The notes under the pieces: generated by a model
Databases searched by the model: none
The model's input: only the letters and a program-made list of their open reading frames with translations
What the model was told of the DNA's origin: nothing
Shown here: piece after piece, positions 11,413 through 20,286 of the stretch
Position numbering within the stretch: the stretch's first letter is position 1
Layout of the letters: every line of letters starts with the position of its first letter
Made by a program: the position numbers and the translations under genes
Assembly (NCBI GenBank): GCA_015709575.1
Contig: CP054190.1
Span: forward strand, 744,001-808,000
Source: Planctomycetia bacterium
GTDB lineage: Bacteria > Planctomycetota > Phycisphaerae > UBA1845 > Fen-1342
DNA: 64,000 nt
Direction: 5' to 3'

Positions 11413-11798
11413 AGTGGCTGAACCTCTCCGACGTACTGCTGATTCACGCGATGATCCGCGAGGAAACCGGGGCGGTGCGCGGGCTGGTCTATCCCGCGGG
11501 GCTGATGTCCGCGCTGGCGCGTCCGTTTCGCGCTTTCGGCGGTGAAGCGCTGTTTCCGGGGATGTTTGACAAGCTGGCGGCGCTGGTGCACGCGCTGATC
11601 GCCTACCACCCCTTCCGCGAGGCGAATGAGCGGGTGGCGCTGGTGGCGGCGGATGTCTGCCTGCGGCTCAATGGCCGACGGCTCGCGCCGACGCTGGAGG
11701 TCGAGCCTTACTTCTGGTCGATCGCGCGCGGCGAGCAGCAGGTCGAGCAGATCGCGGCGTGGCTGGAGGGGCATTCGGAGGCGCTGCCCGGGTCATGA
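11409..11798 (+). CDS. doc: Doc/Fic family toxin
   Basis: A 129-residue protein with the Doc layout: WLNLSDVLLIHAMIREETGAVRG at the start, a central ALARPFRAFGGEALFPGMFDKLAALVHALIAYHPF helix region, and the Fic active site HPFREANER at 67-75 (catalytic H67, N73, R75). Alanine replaces the Fic glycine, as in phage P1 Doc (HxFxDANKR). Doc enzymes phosphorylate EF-Tu and arrest translation. Glu74 replaces the usual Lys, so activity is not certain. GTG start, overlapping the small upstream gene by four bases. Its stop abuts the stop of the convergent RmlD-like gene, the two genes overlapping by six bases. Confidence 0.85.
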   Translation: MKWLNLSDVLLIHAMIREETGAVRGLVYPAGLMSALARPFRAFGGEALFPGMFDKLAALVHALIAYHPFREANERVALVAADVCLRLNGRRLAPTLEVEPYFWSIARGEQQVEQIAAWLEGHSEALPGS

Positions 11799-12665
11799 CC
11801 AGGTGCGCGGATCGCTGACCGGTGTGGGTGAAAAATCCGGGAACAGGCGGCCGAAGCGCTCCGCCCGGAGCGAGAGATCCGCGGGTCGCGGCTCGGGTCC
11901 GGCGACATCCAGACGCGAAATCGGGCGGATGGCCGGGCTTGCAATTCCCATCGCGCGCGCGACAGCAACGATCATCTCCATTCGGCTGAGGCGCTGCGGG
12001 CCGCAGAGATGCAGCACGCCCGCAACGTCGGACTCGGCCAGCCGGATGAGCGCCTCGGCGGCGTCGCGGTTCCACATCGGCGTGCGGAATTCATCCGTGA
12101 ACAGGGTTTGCTCGCGATTCTCGCGCAGCGCGGCAAGCTGATTTGCGAACGTGGAGGGGCGAGGCGTCGCCGGCAGGCCGAAGAGCAGCGGGATGCGCAC
12201 GGTCAGCGTGTGCGGCAGGTCGGCGATGGCGCGCTCGGCGTCGGCCTTGGTGCGGCCGTAGACCGACAGGGGCGTGGGTGCGGCGTCCTCGGTATAGGGG
12301 GCGTTTGCGCCGTCGAAGACCATGTCGGTGCTGGTGAACAGGAAGCGCGCGCCGCATTCTGCCGCAGATTCGGCCAGGATGCGCGTGGCGAGCGTGTTTT
12401 GACGCCGTGCGTCGTCGGGGCGCGCGAAAGCCTCTGAAACGGCGGTCATGGCGGCGGTGTGTATGACGAAGTCGGGAGCGAAATCGCGGACGGTGCGGCG
12501 CAGCGCTTCGACGTCATCGAGCGGAATGCGCGCGATTGCGGCTCCCGGCGGCGGCTCGCGCGTCCCGACCAGCGCCAGCAGATCGGCGTGCTTGCGCGCG
12601 AGAAGCGCGTGCAGCACACGGGCGCCAAGCTGGCCGGAAGCGCCGGTGATGAGCCAACGCGGCAT
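11793..12665 (-). CDS. RmlD-like NAD(P)-dependent sugar-nucleotide reductase / epimerase
   Basis: A 290-residue extended short-chain dehydrogenase. The N-terminal TGASGQLG is the dinucleotide-binding glycine motif, IHTAAMTAV follows, and FTSTDMVFDG plus the catalytic YGRTK form the active site. The C-terminal half includes FRTPMWNRDAAEALI and GVLHLCGPQRLSRMEM, typical of dTDP-4-dehydrorhamnose reductase relatives. No rml cluster is adjacent, so the substrate is unknown. The upstream same-strand gene is the membrane protein 122 bases away. Confidence 0.85.
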   Translation of the reverse strand: MPRWLITGASGQLGARVLHALLARKHADLLALVGTREPPPGAAIARIPLDDVEALRRTVRDFAPDFVIHTAAMTAVSEAFARPDDARRQNTLATRILAESAAECGARFLFTSTDMVFDGANAPYTEDAAPTPLSVYGRTKADAERAIADLPHTLTVRIPLLFGLPATPRPSTFANQLAALRENREQTLFTDEFRTPMWNRDAAEALIRLAESDVAGVLHLCGPQRLSRMEMIVAVARAMGIASPAIRPISRLDVAGPEPRPADLSLRAERFGRLFPDFSPTPVSDPRTWS

Positions 12666-12787
12666 AGCGCGGACCGCTCCTGGACGGTGCGCGTCGGCGA
12701 AACCGGCGCGCGAAGTTTCCGAATCGGACGGTTGGGAGTGTACCGGCGGGATGGTGTCGCGTGGCGAAGCCGGGTGTCGCGGCGAGG

Positions 12788-15205
12788 CTACTTCAGCGAG
12801 CGCCAGGTTGGCATGCGGTAGCGCGTCACCGGGTAGCGGTCGGTGCGCGTGATGAGCTGCTCGACATGGCTGTAGGTGACGTAGAACTCGCTGATCGGGA
12901 AGAAATCGCGATTGATCGCGGATCCGGCGGTGTATTCAAGGATCAAGTCGCGATTGGCCTGGACGTTTTCCGCCAGCCATTCCGGCGACTGCGGCTCGCG
13001 GGCCGATTCAAGGTTCAGCGCCTGATCCGAGCAGAGGTACACGCCTTCGTCCAGCCGCACCACGTGGGGAAACACGTCGGCGATGGTGCGTGCGGTGGAG
13101 TAGGCGTCGGTAGTCTTGGTATAGAGCAATCCGCCCGGGTTCAGGCGGCTGCGGATCAACGCCAGGAATTCGTGTGAGTAGATGGCCCCGCTGTAAGCGT
13201 GCGCCGCGTGCAGCGGCCACATCATGATGACGTCGAATTTTTCCGTCGGGTTGGCGATCAGCCAGCGGCGTCCGTCGTCGCGTACGAACCGCAGCTTGCC
13301 GGACTCGTCAATGGCCTTTCCGTAGGCCGTGAGTGTGAGGACGTCATGCAACGCGCCATTGAGCTCGACGACCAGCAGCTCGCGCACCTGCGGGCAGGCG
13401 GCTGCCGTGGCGCACATGACGCCGTCCCCAAGCCCGATGCTCAGCACCCGCCGCGGCTCGCGAACGACGCCAAGCGCACACTGGAGTTCCGCCTCCGGCA
13501 CGATCGCGCTTCCATCGCCGCGCAGCTCGCCGTGCACGGAGCCGTCAATGTGCAGCCGCCACTTGTCGAGAATGCGCCGCTCCAGCTCGAACGTGATGAC
13601 CTCGGACTGCCTGCGCAGGACGACCGTGCCGGTGTGATCCTCCCGAATGATGGCCTCGACGCCGGGCTGGTCCGCATAGTGAATAGCGCGGAGCAGCGCT
13701 TGCGGCCCGGGGGCCGCGAACAGGATCAGCACCGCGAGCGATGCGGTAAGCGTGAGCCGCCGTGCGTGTGCCGCCGGGCCGCCGACGATCGGACAGGCCT
13801 TCCGCCACTTGCGCCAGAAGACGATGGCCGGCGCGGCACAGCCGATCAGCAGCAGCACCGTCAGCGTCCGCTCGGTGCCGAAGTAGCGCAGGCCCACCAA
13901 CGAAACGGCCAGACTGCCGGTCGTGGCGCCCACGATGTTCAGGAACAGCACGCCGCTGAGGTCCTTGCCGAGTTTCCGGACGCTGGTCGCGCCCTCGCGC
14001 AGCAGATTGGGAAACCCGTATCCCATCAGGATCGTCGGCGGCAGCAGGATGACCGCCATCCAGAAGATCAGCCCCAGCAGTGAATACACAGAATAAGTGT
14101 CGATGTGCCCGGCGATCAGCGACGGCGCCGGGTGGAAGCTGGTGAACGTCGCCGCTGCCAGCAGATGGCGAATCCCCGGCAACTGTGAACCGTTGCTGAG
14201 AAAGGCCGCGGTGAGCAGCACCCAGCCCCCGATCCCCAACTGGCAGAGCGCGAAACGCGTCGCCGCGCCGGGCAGGTCAATCGTGCGCCGGGCGAGCAGG
14301 GATCCGGTTCCGATGCCGAGCAGGAAGAAGAACAGCAGTGTTCCAAAGACGTAGACGGTGGAATGGAGCAGGTTGCCCAGGATGCGATACCAGATCAGCT
14401 CGTACGCCAGCGCGGTGAACCCGGAGAGAAACGCCACGATCAGGACGTCGCGATAGCCGAGCACGCTCATGCTCGAGGATGCCTGGACCATCGCGGCCGC
14501 GGGAGCCTCCGCCGCCGTGCGGCTCGGCGCATCCAGTCGGCAGAGACCGAAGACCAGCAGTGCCAGCGCGACGTTGAACGCGCCGGCGATGAGCGTCGCC
14601 CCGGTCAGGCCGAGCAACCCGATGACCAGGTAGGTTGTCAGCAGCGCGCCGAGCGCGGCGCCGAGCGTATTCCACGCGTACAGCCGCGAAAGATGTCCGC
14701 CGATGTGGGCGTCGTGTGCCGTGAGGGCGCTGCACATGAGCGGCAGCGTCGCGCCCATCAGCACGGTGGGAATCAGCAGCAGGGCGAACGTGATGAGCAT
14801 GATCATGCCGGGGGAGGCGTGCGCAAGCCACGTGCCGACAAACGAGAACAGCGGGATGCTGAGCACTCCAAAGGCGCCCAGCAGTAGTTCGCACACGGCG
14901 TAACCAGCGGCCGGCCGGCGGATCCGGTCGGCGATGAGGCCGCCCAGTAGCGAGCCGAGGCCCAGCCCGAGCATGAATGATGCGACGATGATCCCGGCGG
15001 CGTAGATGTCCACGCCGACGTACAGCTTGAGGACGCGCTGCCAGACCACCTGATATACCAGCGCCGGCATGCCGCCGGCGAAGAAGATGGCGTAATACGC
15101 GGTCGTGGAGCGTACCCGTGACGCCAGCGCATAGGGAACAGGCGTGCAAAGGACGCTCGCTCGCGCCGTGGCATTGGAGGCGGTTTGAACGTGGCCCGTC
15201 TGCAT
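12788..15205 (-). CDS. Multi-pass membrane protein with C-terminal spermidine-synthase-like domain
   Basis: About 805 residues from an ATG at 15205. The frame is open for 46 more codons, and no clear ribosome site marks the start. The first two thirds carry roughly a dozen hydrophobic segments (for example YYAIFFAGGMPALVYQVVW, then GIIVASFMLGLGLGSLLGG), an MFS-like membrane half. The last third is a Rossmann-type methyltransferase fold: RVLSIGLGDGVMCATAA (motif I), LLVVELN (acidic end of strand 2), RFVRDDGRRWL, FDVIMMWPLH, LNPGGLLYTKT. This family is usually annotated as fused MFS/spermidine synthase. Polyamine synthesis is doubtful and the true substrate unknown. Compare 50121-52667, where the soluble domain sits between membrane halves. 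Confidence 0.8.
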   Translation of the reverse strand: MQTGHVQTASNATARASVLCTPVPYALASRVRSTTAYYAIFFAGGMPALVYQVVWQRVLKLYVGVDIYAAGIIVASFMLGLGLGSLLGGLIADRIRRPAAGYAVCELLLGAFGVLSIPLFSFVGTWLAHASPGMIMLITFALLLIPTVLMGATLPLMCSALTAHDAHIGGHLSRLYAWNTLGAALGALLTTYLVIGLLGLTGATLIAGAFNVALALLVFGLCRLDAPSRTAAEAPAAAMVQASSSMSVLGYRDVLIVAFLSGFTALAYELIWYRILGNLLHSTVYVFGTLLFFFLLGIGTGSLLARRTIDLPGAATRFALCQLGIGGWVLLTAAFLSNGSQLPGIRHLLAAATFTSFHPAPSLIAGHIDTYSVYSLLGLIFWMAVILLPPTILMGYGFPNLLREGATSVRKLGKDLSGVLFLNIVGATTGSLAVSLVGLRYFGTERTLTVLLLIGCAAPAIVFWRKWRKACPIVGGPAAHARRLTLTASLAVLILFAAPGPQALLRAIHYADQPGVEAIIREDHTGTVVLRRQSEVITFELERRILDKWRLHIDGSVHGELRGDGSAIVPEAELQCALGVVREPRRVLSIGLGDGVMCATAAACPQVRELLVVELNGALHDVLTLTAYGKAIDESGKLRFVRDDGRRWLIANPTEKFDVIMMWPLHAAHAYSGAIYSHEFLALIRSRLNPGGLLYTKTTDAYSTARTIADVFPHVVRLDEGVYLCSDQALNLESAREPQSPEWLAENVQANRDLILEYTAGSAINRDFFPISEFYVTYSHVEQLITRTDRYPVTRYRMPTWRSLK

Positions 15206-15714
15206 ATAGCGCGCAACCACACTGAGCGCTTTTCCGCTATTCACAACGCCCTGGGACGAGTGTGCGGAGGTAGCGCCAGCAATGCTCCAGGACGCCGGTA
15301 AATCGGGGCGAACGGCGAACACGACATGTGCGACGGGACGCAATTCAGGCGCACCGTCTACACAGGCAATCTATCGGCGATCGAGCGGGCCGGTCAAGCT
15401 GCAATGCCATTCCCCCGCCGGGGGGGAGTGATCGAGGGACCGGCTGGCCTTGCCAGATTCTGATAATGCGCTGGTCGTATCGGACCGGGACTGTTTCCGT
15501 TTGAATTCGCCCGGTCCGGGGGGTACTGTCTAGCGGTAAGGGTGCGCGCGGATGTCCCTCGGGGCGGAGCTGAGCGCCGGCTTGTGGGCCGGCCAAGGCT
15601 CGGCCGTCCCGCTGCGGGGCAGCCGGGGGCGCCATGTTGCAAGATGCGCTCCGCGGCTGTCCGTTGCGCCGGATTGTCGCGGGATTTTTCGAACGATCGC
15701 ACCGTGGAGTGATC
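15206..15714. other. Divergent intergenic region
   Basis: About 510 bases between the membrane-protein start and the metallopeptidase start. It contains a 9-bp inverted repeat, CGGACCGGG (15481-15489) with CCCGGTCCG (15510-15518). A weak promoter-like pair for the plus-strand gene lies across it: TTGAAT at 15501-15506, 17 bases, TACTGT at 15524-15529. The -35 sits in the loop of the inverted repeat. No gene is convincing here. Confidence 0.45.
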
Positions 15715-18483
15715 ATGCGTCTTCGCGTTTGCCTGTGCGTGTCGGTGTGCCTGCTTTTCGTAACCGGAGCGACAGCGAGTACGACGACGGATCGCACCGC
15801 GGTGCGGGCGAGCTTTCGCGCGCAGCATCCGCAGGCGCACTTCTACGAGGCGGACGGCTGGATCACGCGCGTCTACGGCAAGGCGTTCTCGAGCGGAGCG
15901 TCGGCGGTGGAGTCGGCGGAACAGTTCATCCGCGATCACGCGGGCCTGTTCGGCGTGACAACCAGCGACCTTGCGCCTGGGGCGTGGTTCAGCGGGGCCA
16001 AGACGCAGCCGCTGATGTTTGACGAGAAAACCGGAGCATACCGCTTCACGCTGGTCTATTTCTCGCAGGTGCGCGACGGGTTGCCGGTTCATGCGGCCGA
16101 GTTGCGGCTGCTGGTGCGCGAGGAGCCGGGTTACCCACTGGTGCTGGCGATCTCGACCTTGCGCCCGCTGGCGGATTTTCGCGTGGATGCGGAGCTGGCG
16201 GCCAACCCGCGGATGGACCTGGCGCATGCGGCGGCGCTGGCGGCGCACCCGCAGATGCTGAACGTCTCGCCGCCGGAGCTGCGGGTGTGGGCGGGCAGCG
16301 CGGATGAGATTGCGGCGGCGCGGCTGGCGCTGCGGTTCGAGGTGGATAACGGACGGCAGCAGCTCGAGGACTATGACGCGCGTGAGATCATCGCCGACGC
16401 AGCAACCGGGCTGATCCTCTCGGATGAAAGCCTGATCGTGCACGCCGACGTGCATGGGCAGGTGACGGCGCGCATCACGCAGGGATTTGCCGCGGACATC
16501 TGCGCCGAGGAGCTGCACGAGCCGATGCCCTATGCGCGGGTGCAGAGCGGCGCGGAGACCGTGCATGCTGACGCGAACGGCAATTTCGTGCTGCCGACGC
16601 CCGGGACGGATCCGGTGGTGGTGACGTCGATGATTCGCGGGCTGTATTTCACGGTGACGAACAACGGCGGCTCGAACACGACGCTCTCGCCGACGGGCAC
16701 GCCCGGCGTACCGCTCGTGATCCCGCACAACGATTCGAACGCGACGGAGTTCGGGCGGGCCGAGGTCAACGCCTACGTGCAGGCGAACCGCATCCGCGAC
16801 CTGGTGCTGCAACTGAACCCGCTGTACCCGGTCGTGAACGTGGAACAGAACTTCCCGGTGATCGTGAATTCCAGCTCGCTGGTGTGCAACGCGCGATATA
16901 CCCAGACCGCGATCGAGTTCTTCCGCGCCGGCAGCGGCTGCGTGAACAGCGCCTTTGCGCCGGTGGTGCACCACGAGTACGGGCATCATCTGGTTCGGGT
17001 CGGCGGCAGCGGGCAGGGGCAGTATGGCGAGGGCATGTCGGATTGCATGAGCATCCTGCTGTCGGACAGCTCGATCCTGGGGCAGGGTTTTCAGAACAAC
17101 TGCGGGGCAGGCATCCGCTCGGCCGACAATACGCGCCAGTATCCGTGCAGCGACGCTCAGAACGGCGTGCACACCTGCGGCACGCTGATTTCAGGCTGCT
17201 TGTGGGACTTCCGCGAAGCGCTGATCGCTTCGGGGACGCCCGACTGGCAGACGGTCGCCGCGCCGCTGACGCTCAACAGCATCATGCTGCACACCGGCAC
17301 GCTGATCACGCCGCAGATCACGGTGGACTTCCTGACGCTCGATGACGACAACGGCGACATCGGCGACGGCACGCCGCACTATCCGCAGATCGCGAGCGCG
17401 TTCAACCAGCACAACATGACGGCGCCGCCGATTGCGCCGGTGCGGTTCGTGTACCCCGAGGGGCTGCCGGAGAAAGTCATTCCGACCGGCGGCTCGACGG
17501 TGCGGGTGCGCATTGAGCCGATCGGCGGCACTCCGGCGCCCGGTACGCAAGTGATGCTCGTAAACAGCGGATCGGGCTTTGTTTCATCGCCGATGACGCC
17601 GGCGGGCAGCGATGAGTACGTCGGCGAGTTTGCGTCGTATGCGTGTGGAACGTCAGTTCAGTATTACTTCTCGACCGAGACGACGGTCGGGCCGGCGGTG
17701 TCGCATGCCGCGACGGCGCGACCGCGCGTGATTTCGGCGTTCGACAGCATCATCACGTTTGACGACAACTTCGAGACGGATCAGGGCTGGAGCGTGGTGA
17801 GCGACGCGGGGATGGGCGTGAGCCAGGGCATCTGGCAACGCGGAATTCCAGCGGGCGGCGGCACGCGCAGCGATCCGCCGACCGATTATGACGGTTCCGG
17901 CGCCTGCTGGCTGACCGGCAACTTCGCCGGAAACTCCGACGTCGACAACGGCGCAACGCGGCTGATCTCGCCGGCGCTGCCGCTGGCCGGGCAGGACGCC
18001 GTTGTGCGCTACGCCCGCTGGTTCGCGAACAACTTTGGCGGCACCCCCAACCAGGACGTTTTTCTGGTCGAGGTCGCGCCGTCGGCGGCGGGGCCGTACA
18101 CGGTCGTGGAGACGGTCGGTCCGACCGGCGCCTCGGGCGGCTGGGTAGTGAGCCAGTTCCGAGTCGGGGATTTCATCACGCCCACGGCCGATGTCCGCGT
18201 CCGGTTCATCGCGTCCGACACGGGGGGGGCGTCGGTGGTCGAGGCGGCGGTGGATGCGTTCAGCGTGGTGACGCTGAACTGCTCGCCGGTGCTGCTCGGG
18301 GATATGAACTGCGACAGTCAGGTGAACAATTTTGACATCGACGGGTTTGTGCTGCGCGTCGTGGACCCGGCTGGGTACTTCGCGCTCTATCCGGATTGTC
18401 CGGACGGCAATGGCGACATTGACGGCAGCGGGCAGGTGGATAACTTCGACATCGATCCGTTCGTGGTACTGCTGCTGGGGTAG
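15715..18483 (+). CDS. Secreted zinc metallopeptidase (M36/gluzincin-like) with dockerin-like tail
   Basis: The ATG at 15715 has GTGGAG five bases upstream and opens a signal peptide cut near TGATAS. The product is 922 residues. An FTP-like propeptide occupies about 25-200 (FRAQHPQAHFYEADGWITRVYG, VYFSQVRDGLPVHAAEL). A carboxypeptidase-regulatory-like segment follows at about 250-330. The zinc site is HHEYGHH with HEYGH at 420-424 and the third ligand probably Glu439 in YGEGMSD. A jelly-roll-like domain spans about 690-860. The end carries two calcium loops, GDMNCDSQVNNFDIDGF and GDIDGSGQVDNFDIDPF. Role: extracellular proteolysis, with the tail probably holding the enzyme at the surface or on a scaffold. 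Confidence 0.85.
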   Translation: MRLRVCLCVSVCLLFVTGATASTTTDRTAVRASFRAQHPQAHFYEADGWITRVYGKAFSSGASAVESAEQFIRDHAGLFGVTTSDLAPGAWFSGAKTQPLMFDEKTGAYRFTLVYFSQVRDGLPVHAAELRLLVREEPGYPLVLAISTLRPLADFRVDAELAANPRMDLAHAAALAAHPQMLNVSPPELRVWAGSADEIAAARLALRFEVDNGRQQLEDYDAREIIADAATGLILSDESLIVHADVHGQVTARITQGFAADICAEELHEPMPYARVQSGAETVHADANGNFVLPTPGTDPVVVTSMIRGLYFTVTNNGGSNTTLSPTGTPGVPLVIPHNDSNATEFGRAEVNAYVQANRIRDLVLQLNPLYPVVNVEQNFPVIVNSSSLVCNARYTQTAIEFFRAGSGCVNSAFAPVVHHEYGHHLVRVGGSGQGQYGEGMSDCMSILLSDSSILGQGFQNNCGAGIRSADNTRQYPCSDAQNGVHTCGTLISGCLWDFREALIASGTPDWQTVAAPLTLNSIMLHTGTLITPQITVDFLTLDDDNGDIGDGTPHYPQIASAFNQHNMTAPPIAPVRFVYPEGLPEKVIPTGGSTVRVRIEPIGGTPAPGTQVMLVNSGSGFVSSPMTPAGSDEYVGEFASYACGTSVQYYFSTETTVGPAVSHAATARPRVISAFDSIITFDDNFETDQGWSVVSDAGMGVSQGIWQRGIPAGGGTRSDPPTDYDGSGACWLTGNFAGNSDVDNGATRLISPALPLAGQDAVVRYARWFANNFGGTPNQDVFLVEVAPSAAGPYTVVETVGPTGASGGWVVSQFRVGDFITPTADVRVRFIASDTGGASVVEAAVDAFSVVTLNCSPVLLGDMNCDSQVNNFDIDGFVLRVVDPAGYFALYPDCPDGNGDIDGSGQVDNFDIDPFVVLLLG

Positions 18484-18526
18484 TTTTCCTACGCCCCTTC
18501 GGGGTTTCCAGTTTCTACGAGGGTAT

Positions 18527-18567
18527 CCACGGGTTTCGTCGCCGCTGCGCGGCGTCTCCACCCGTGG
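18527..18567. repeat. Nested inverted repeat (possible dispersed intergenic element)
   Basis: CCACGGGT (18527-18534) pairs with ACCCGTGG (18560-18567). Inside it CGCCGC (18540-18545) pairs with GCGGCG (18549-18554). Short GCCCCTTCGGGGC-type palindromes flank it on both sides. The modular design looks like a mobile or dispersed intergenic repeat; only one copy lies in this window. Confidence 0.55.
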
Positions 18568-18680
18568 CTACATCCCCCCTGCCCCTTCGGGGCAAACATG
18601 GGTATCAACAAAGGGCCAGTAGCGACGGAACACTCCGTGCGCTGTTCTGGAGGCACCCGGCGTTAGTACCGGTGGAATGC

Positions 18681-18805
18681 GGTTGGCGCGCGTAGGCGGT
18701 TGGCACGCGTGGGGGCGGTTGGCACGCGTGGGGGCGGTTGGCACGCGTAGGCGGTTGGCGCGCGTGGGCGGTTAGTACGCGTGGGGGCGGTTGGCGCGGG
18801 TGAGC
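18681..18805. repeat. Tandem repeat of 17/19-bp units
   Basis: Six complete units plus a partial seventh, each starting with GGTTGGCRCGCGT or a one- to two-base variant. Unit lengths alternate between 17 bp (18681, 18736, 18753) and 19 bp (18698, 18717, 18770), differing by two G residues before the final C. The last, degenerate copy at 18789 runs into the GT9 leader. Each unit contains the ACGCGT or GCGCGT core. Units are contiguous with no spacers, so this is not a CRISPR array. Confidence 0.85.
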
Positions 18806-18830
18806 TGCTGTTGGCGGATATACTCGCGGG

Positions 18831-20093
18831 ATGGACGGCCTGCCCGAAGCGGGGCGCAGCGCCCGGCGGATCCTGATCCTCAAGCCCAGTTCTCTGGGCG
18901 ATGTCGTGCACGCGCTGCCGTTGCTGGCGGCGCTGCGCCGCGCCCGGCCCGATGCACACGTGTCCTGGCTCGCGGCGACGGCTTTTGCGCCGCTGCTGGA
19001 GGGGCATCCGCTCATTGACGAAGTGATCCGGTTTGACCGTGCCCGGCTGGCACGTGCCTGGCGCAGCGCGCCGGCGGCGGCCGAACTGGCCGGGCTGCTA
19101 TCGCGCATCCGCCGGGCGCGTTTCGACCTGGTGCTGGACCTGCAGGGCCTGTTTCGCTCGGGGTGGATGAGCTGGGTGAGCGGTGCGCCGGTGCGCGTGG
19201 GATTCGCGGATGGGCGTGAATTTGCGCCGATCTTCCTGACGCATCGCATTTCGTGCGATTCCGTCGTGCATGCGGTGGATCGCAACCTGCGGGTGGCGCA
19301 CGGACTGGGCTGGCCCGCGGCGCCGGTCGAGTTTCCGCTGGGTCTGCGCGAGCCGGAAGTGGAGGCGGCGCGCGTGCTGTTGCGCGGCGTCGGCGTTGGG
19401 ATGCCGAGCGACGGGGAGTTTGTGGCAGTGCTGCCGGGGGCCAGGTGGCGATCGAAGCTGTGGCGGCCGGAGCGCTGGGCCGCGCTGCTCGATCGGTTGG
19501 CGCTGGAGGGGCGCACTGCGGTGGTGCTGGGGGGGCCGGGGGATACGGGGGTGCTGCGCGAGATCGAGGCGCACGTCCGCCGGCCGGTGGCGTCGCTGGC
19601 CGGGCGCACCACGCTTCGCGAGCTGACGGCGGTGCTGTCGCTGGCCGGGCAGGTGATTTGCACGGATTCCGGGCCGATGCATCTCGCGGCGGCACTGCGT
19701 CGGCCGGTGGTGGCGGTATTCGGTCCGACCGATCCGCGACGATGCGGGCCATATTCGCCGACGGATGTCGTTGGGACGGCCGCGGGCGCGCGCGGGATGA
19801 GGTCGGTAGGGGCAAGATTGAGCGAGGCGGTTCCGATCGCTGAGGGGGCGGGCGCGGAGCGGGCGGCTGATGGCGTGGCCGAGGGGTACTCGCTGGTCGA
19901 GGAGGCGCAACGCGACGGACGGCGGACGGCGGTTCTGCAGCAGCGGGTGGAGGGGACGGCGCTACGGGTGGTGAGCGGGCGGGTGCCGTGCGCGAGGTGC
20001 TATCGGCGGGAATGCTGGCACCAGTCGTGCATGCAGCGGGTGACGGCGGGGGATGTGCTGGAGGCGGTGCGCGCGACGGCGGAGGCGGGTTGA
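18831..20093 (+). CDS. Glycosyltransferase family 9 (heptosyltransferase-like)
   Basis: A 420-residue protein related to WaaC/WaaF/RfaQ, which add heptose to lipopolysaccharide core. ILILKPSSLGDVVHALPLL at 15-33 is the family N-terminus. LQGLFRSGWMSW, the VLPGARWRSKLWRPERWAALL acceptor/donor region and TDSGPMHLAAALRRPVVAVFGPTDP at 278-302 are the conserved blocks. The usual cysteine-rich end CARCYRRECWHQSCM is present at 387-401. Between residues 316 and 377 there is an extra stretch of about 60 residues (Arg/Ala/Glu-rich, few hydrophobics) that I do not expect in the family. The exact sugar is unknown. Confidence 0.88.
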   Translation: MDGLPEAGRSARRILILKPSSLGDVVHALPLLAALRRARPDAHVSWLAATAFAPLLEGHPLIDEVIRFDRARLARAWRSAPAAAELAGLLSRIRRARFDLVLDLQGLFRSGWMSWVSGAPVRVGFADGREFAPIFLTHRISCDSVVHAVDRNLRVAHGLGWPAAPVEFPLGLREPEVEAARVLLRGVGVGMPSDGEFVAVLPGARWRSKLWRPERWAALLDRLALEGRTAVVLGGPGDTGVLREIEAHVRRPVASLAGRTTLRELTAVLSLAGQVICTDSGPMHLAAALRRPVVAVFGPTDPRRCGPYSPTDVVGTAAGARGMRSVGARLSEAVPIAEGAGAERAADGVAEGYSLVEEAQRDGRRTAVLQQRVEGTALRVVSGRVPCARCYRRECWHQSCMQRVTAGDVLEAVRATAEAG

Positions 20094-20118
20094 CGAAGGT
20101 GGTTGTCGGTGCGAGAAT
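20090..20118 (+). promoter_or_regulatory. Possible promoter of tRNA-Val
   Basis: TTGACG (20090-20095) overlaps the stop codon of the glycosyltransferase gene. It is followed after 17 bases by GAGAAT (20113-20118), four of six matches to TATAAT. The expected start is about 90 bases before the tRNA. Confidence 0.35.
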
Positions 20119-20212
20119 CCGATCAGGATCAGCCGGCGGTGCTTCGATCGGGGGGCGGCTGGTGAATACGTGCCGCGGGTGAAGCCTGCGGACACGGCGT
20201 GATGAGCGCGAC

Positions 20213-20286
20213 GGGCGTTTAGCTCAGTTGGCTAGAGCGCATCCTTCACACGGATGAGGTCACAGGTTCGAGCCCTGTAACGCCCA
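20213..20286 (+). tRNA. tRNA-Val (CAC)
   Basis: A complete cloverleaf: acceptor GGGCGTT/AACGCCC, D-arm GCTC/GAGC, anticodon stem CATCC/GGATG around TTCACAC (anticodon CAC), T-arm ACAGG-TTCGAGC-CCTGT and discriminator A. The 3' CCA is not encoded. It reads valine codon GTG. Confidence 0.95.

Larger units (their letters stand above)
18484..18830. other. Repeat-rich intergenic region
   Basis: About 350 bases with no gene. It holds short CCCTTCGGGG stem-loops at about 18494-18504 and 18591-18603, a nested inverted repeat (18527-18567) and a seven-unit tandem repeat (18681-18805). The first hairpin is followed by TTT and may end the metallopeptidase transcript. Confidence 0.6.

Noticed and set aside
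12788..15205. Genuine spermidine synthase
   Set aside because: The methyltransferase-fold domain is fused to a dozen membrane segments, and no polyamine genes lie nearby, so only the fold is claimed.
15394..17172. A 592-residue antisense frame opposite the metallopeptidase start
   Set aside because: No recognised domain; the plus strand has a signal peptide, zinc site and tail.
18681..18805. CRISPR-like array
   Set aside because: The units are contiguous without unique spacers, short, and have no cas genes nearby.
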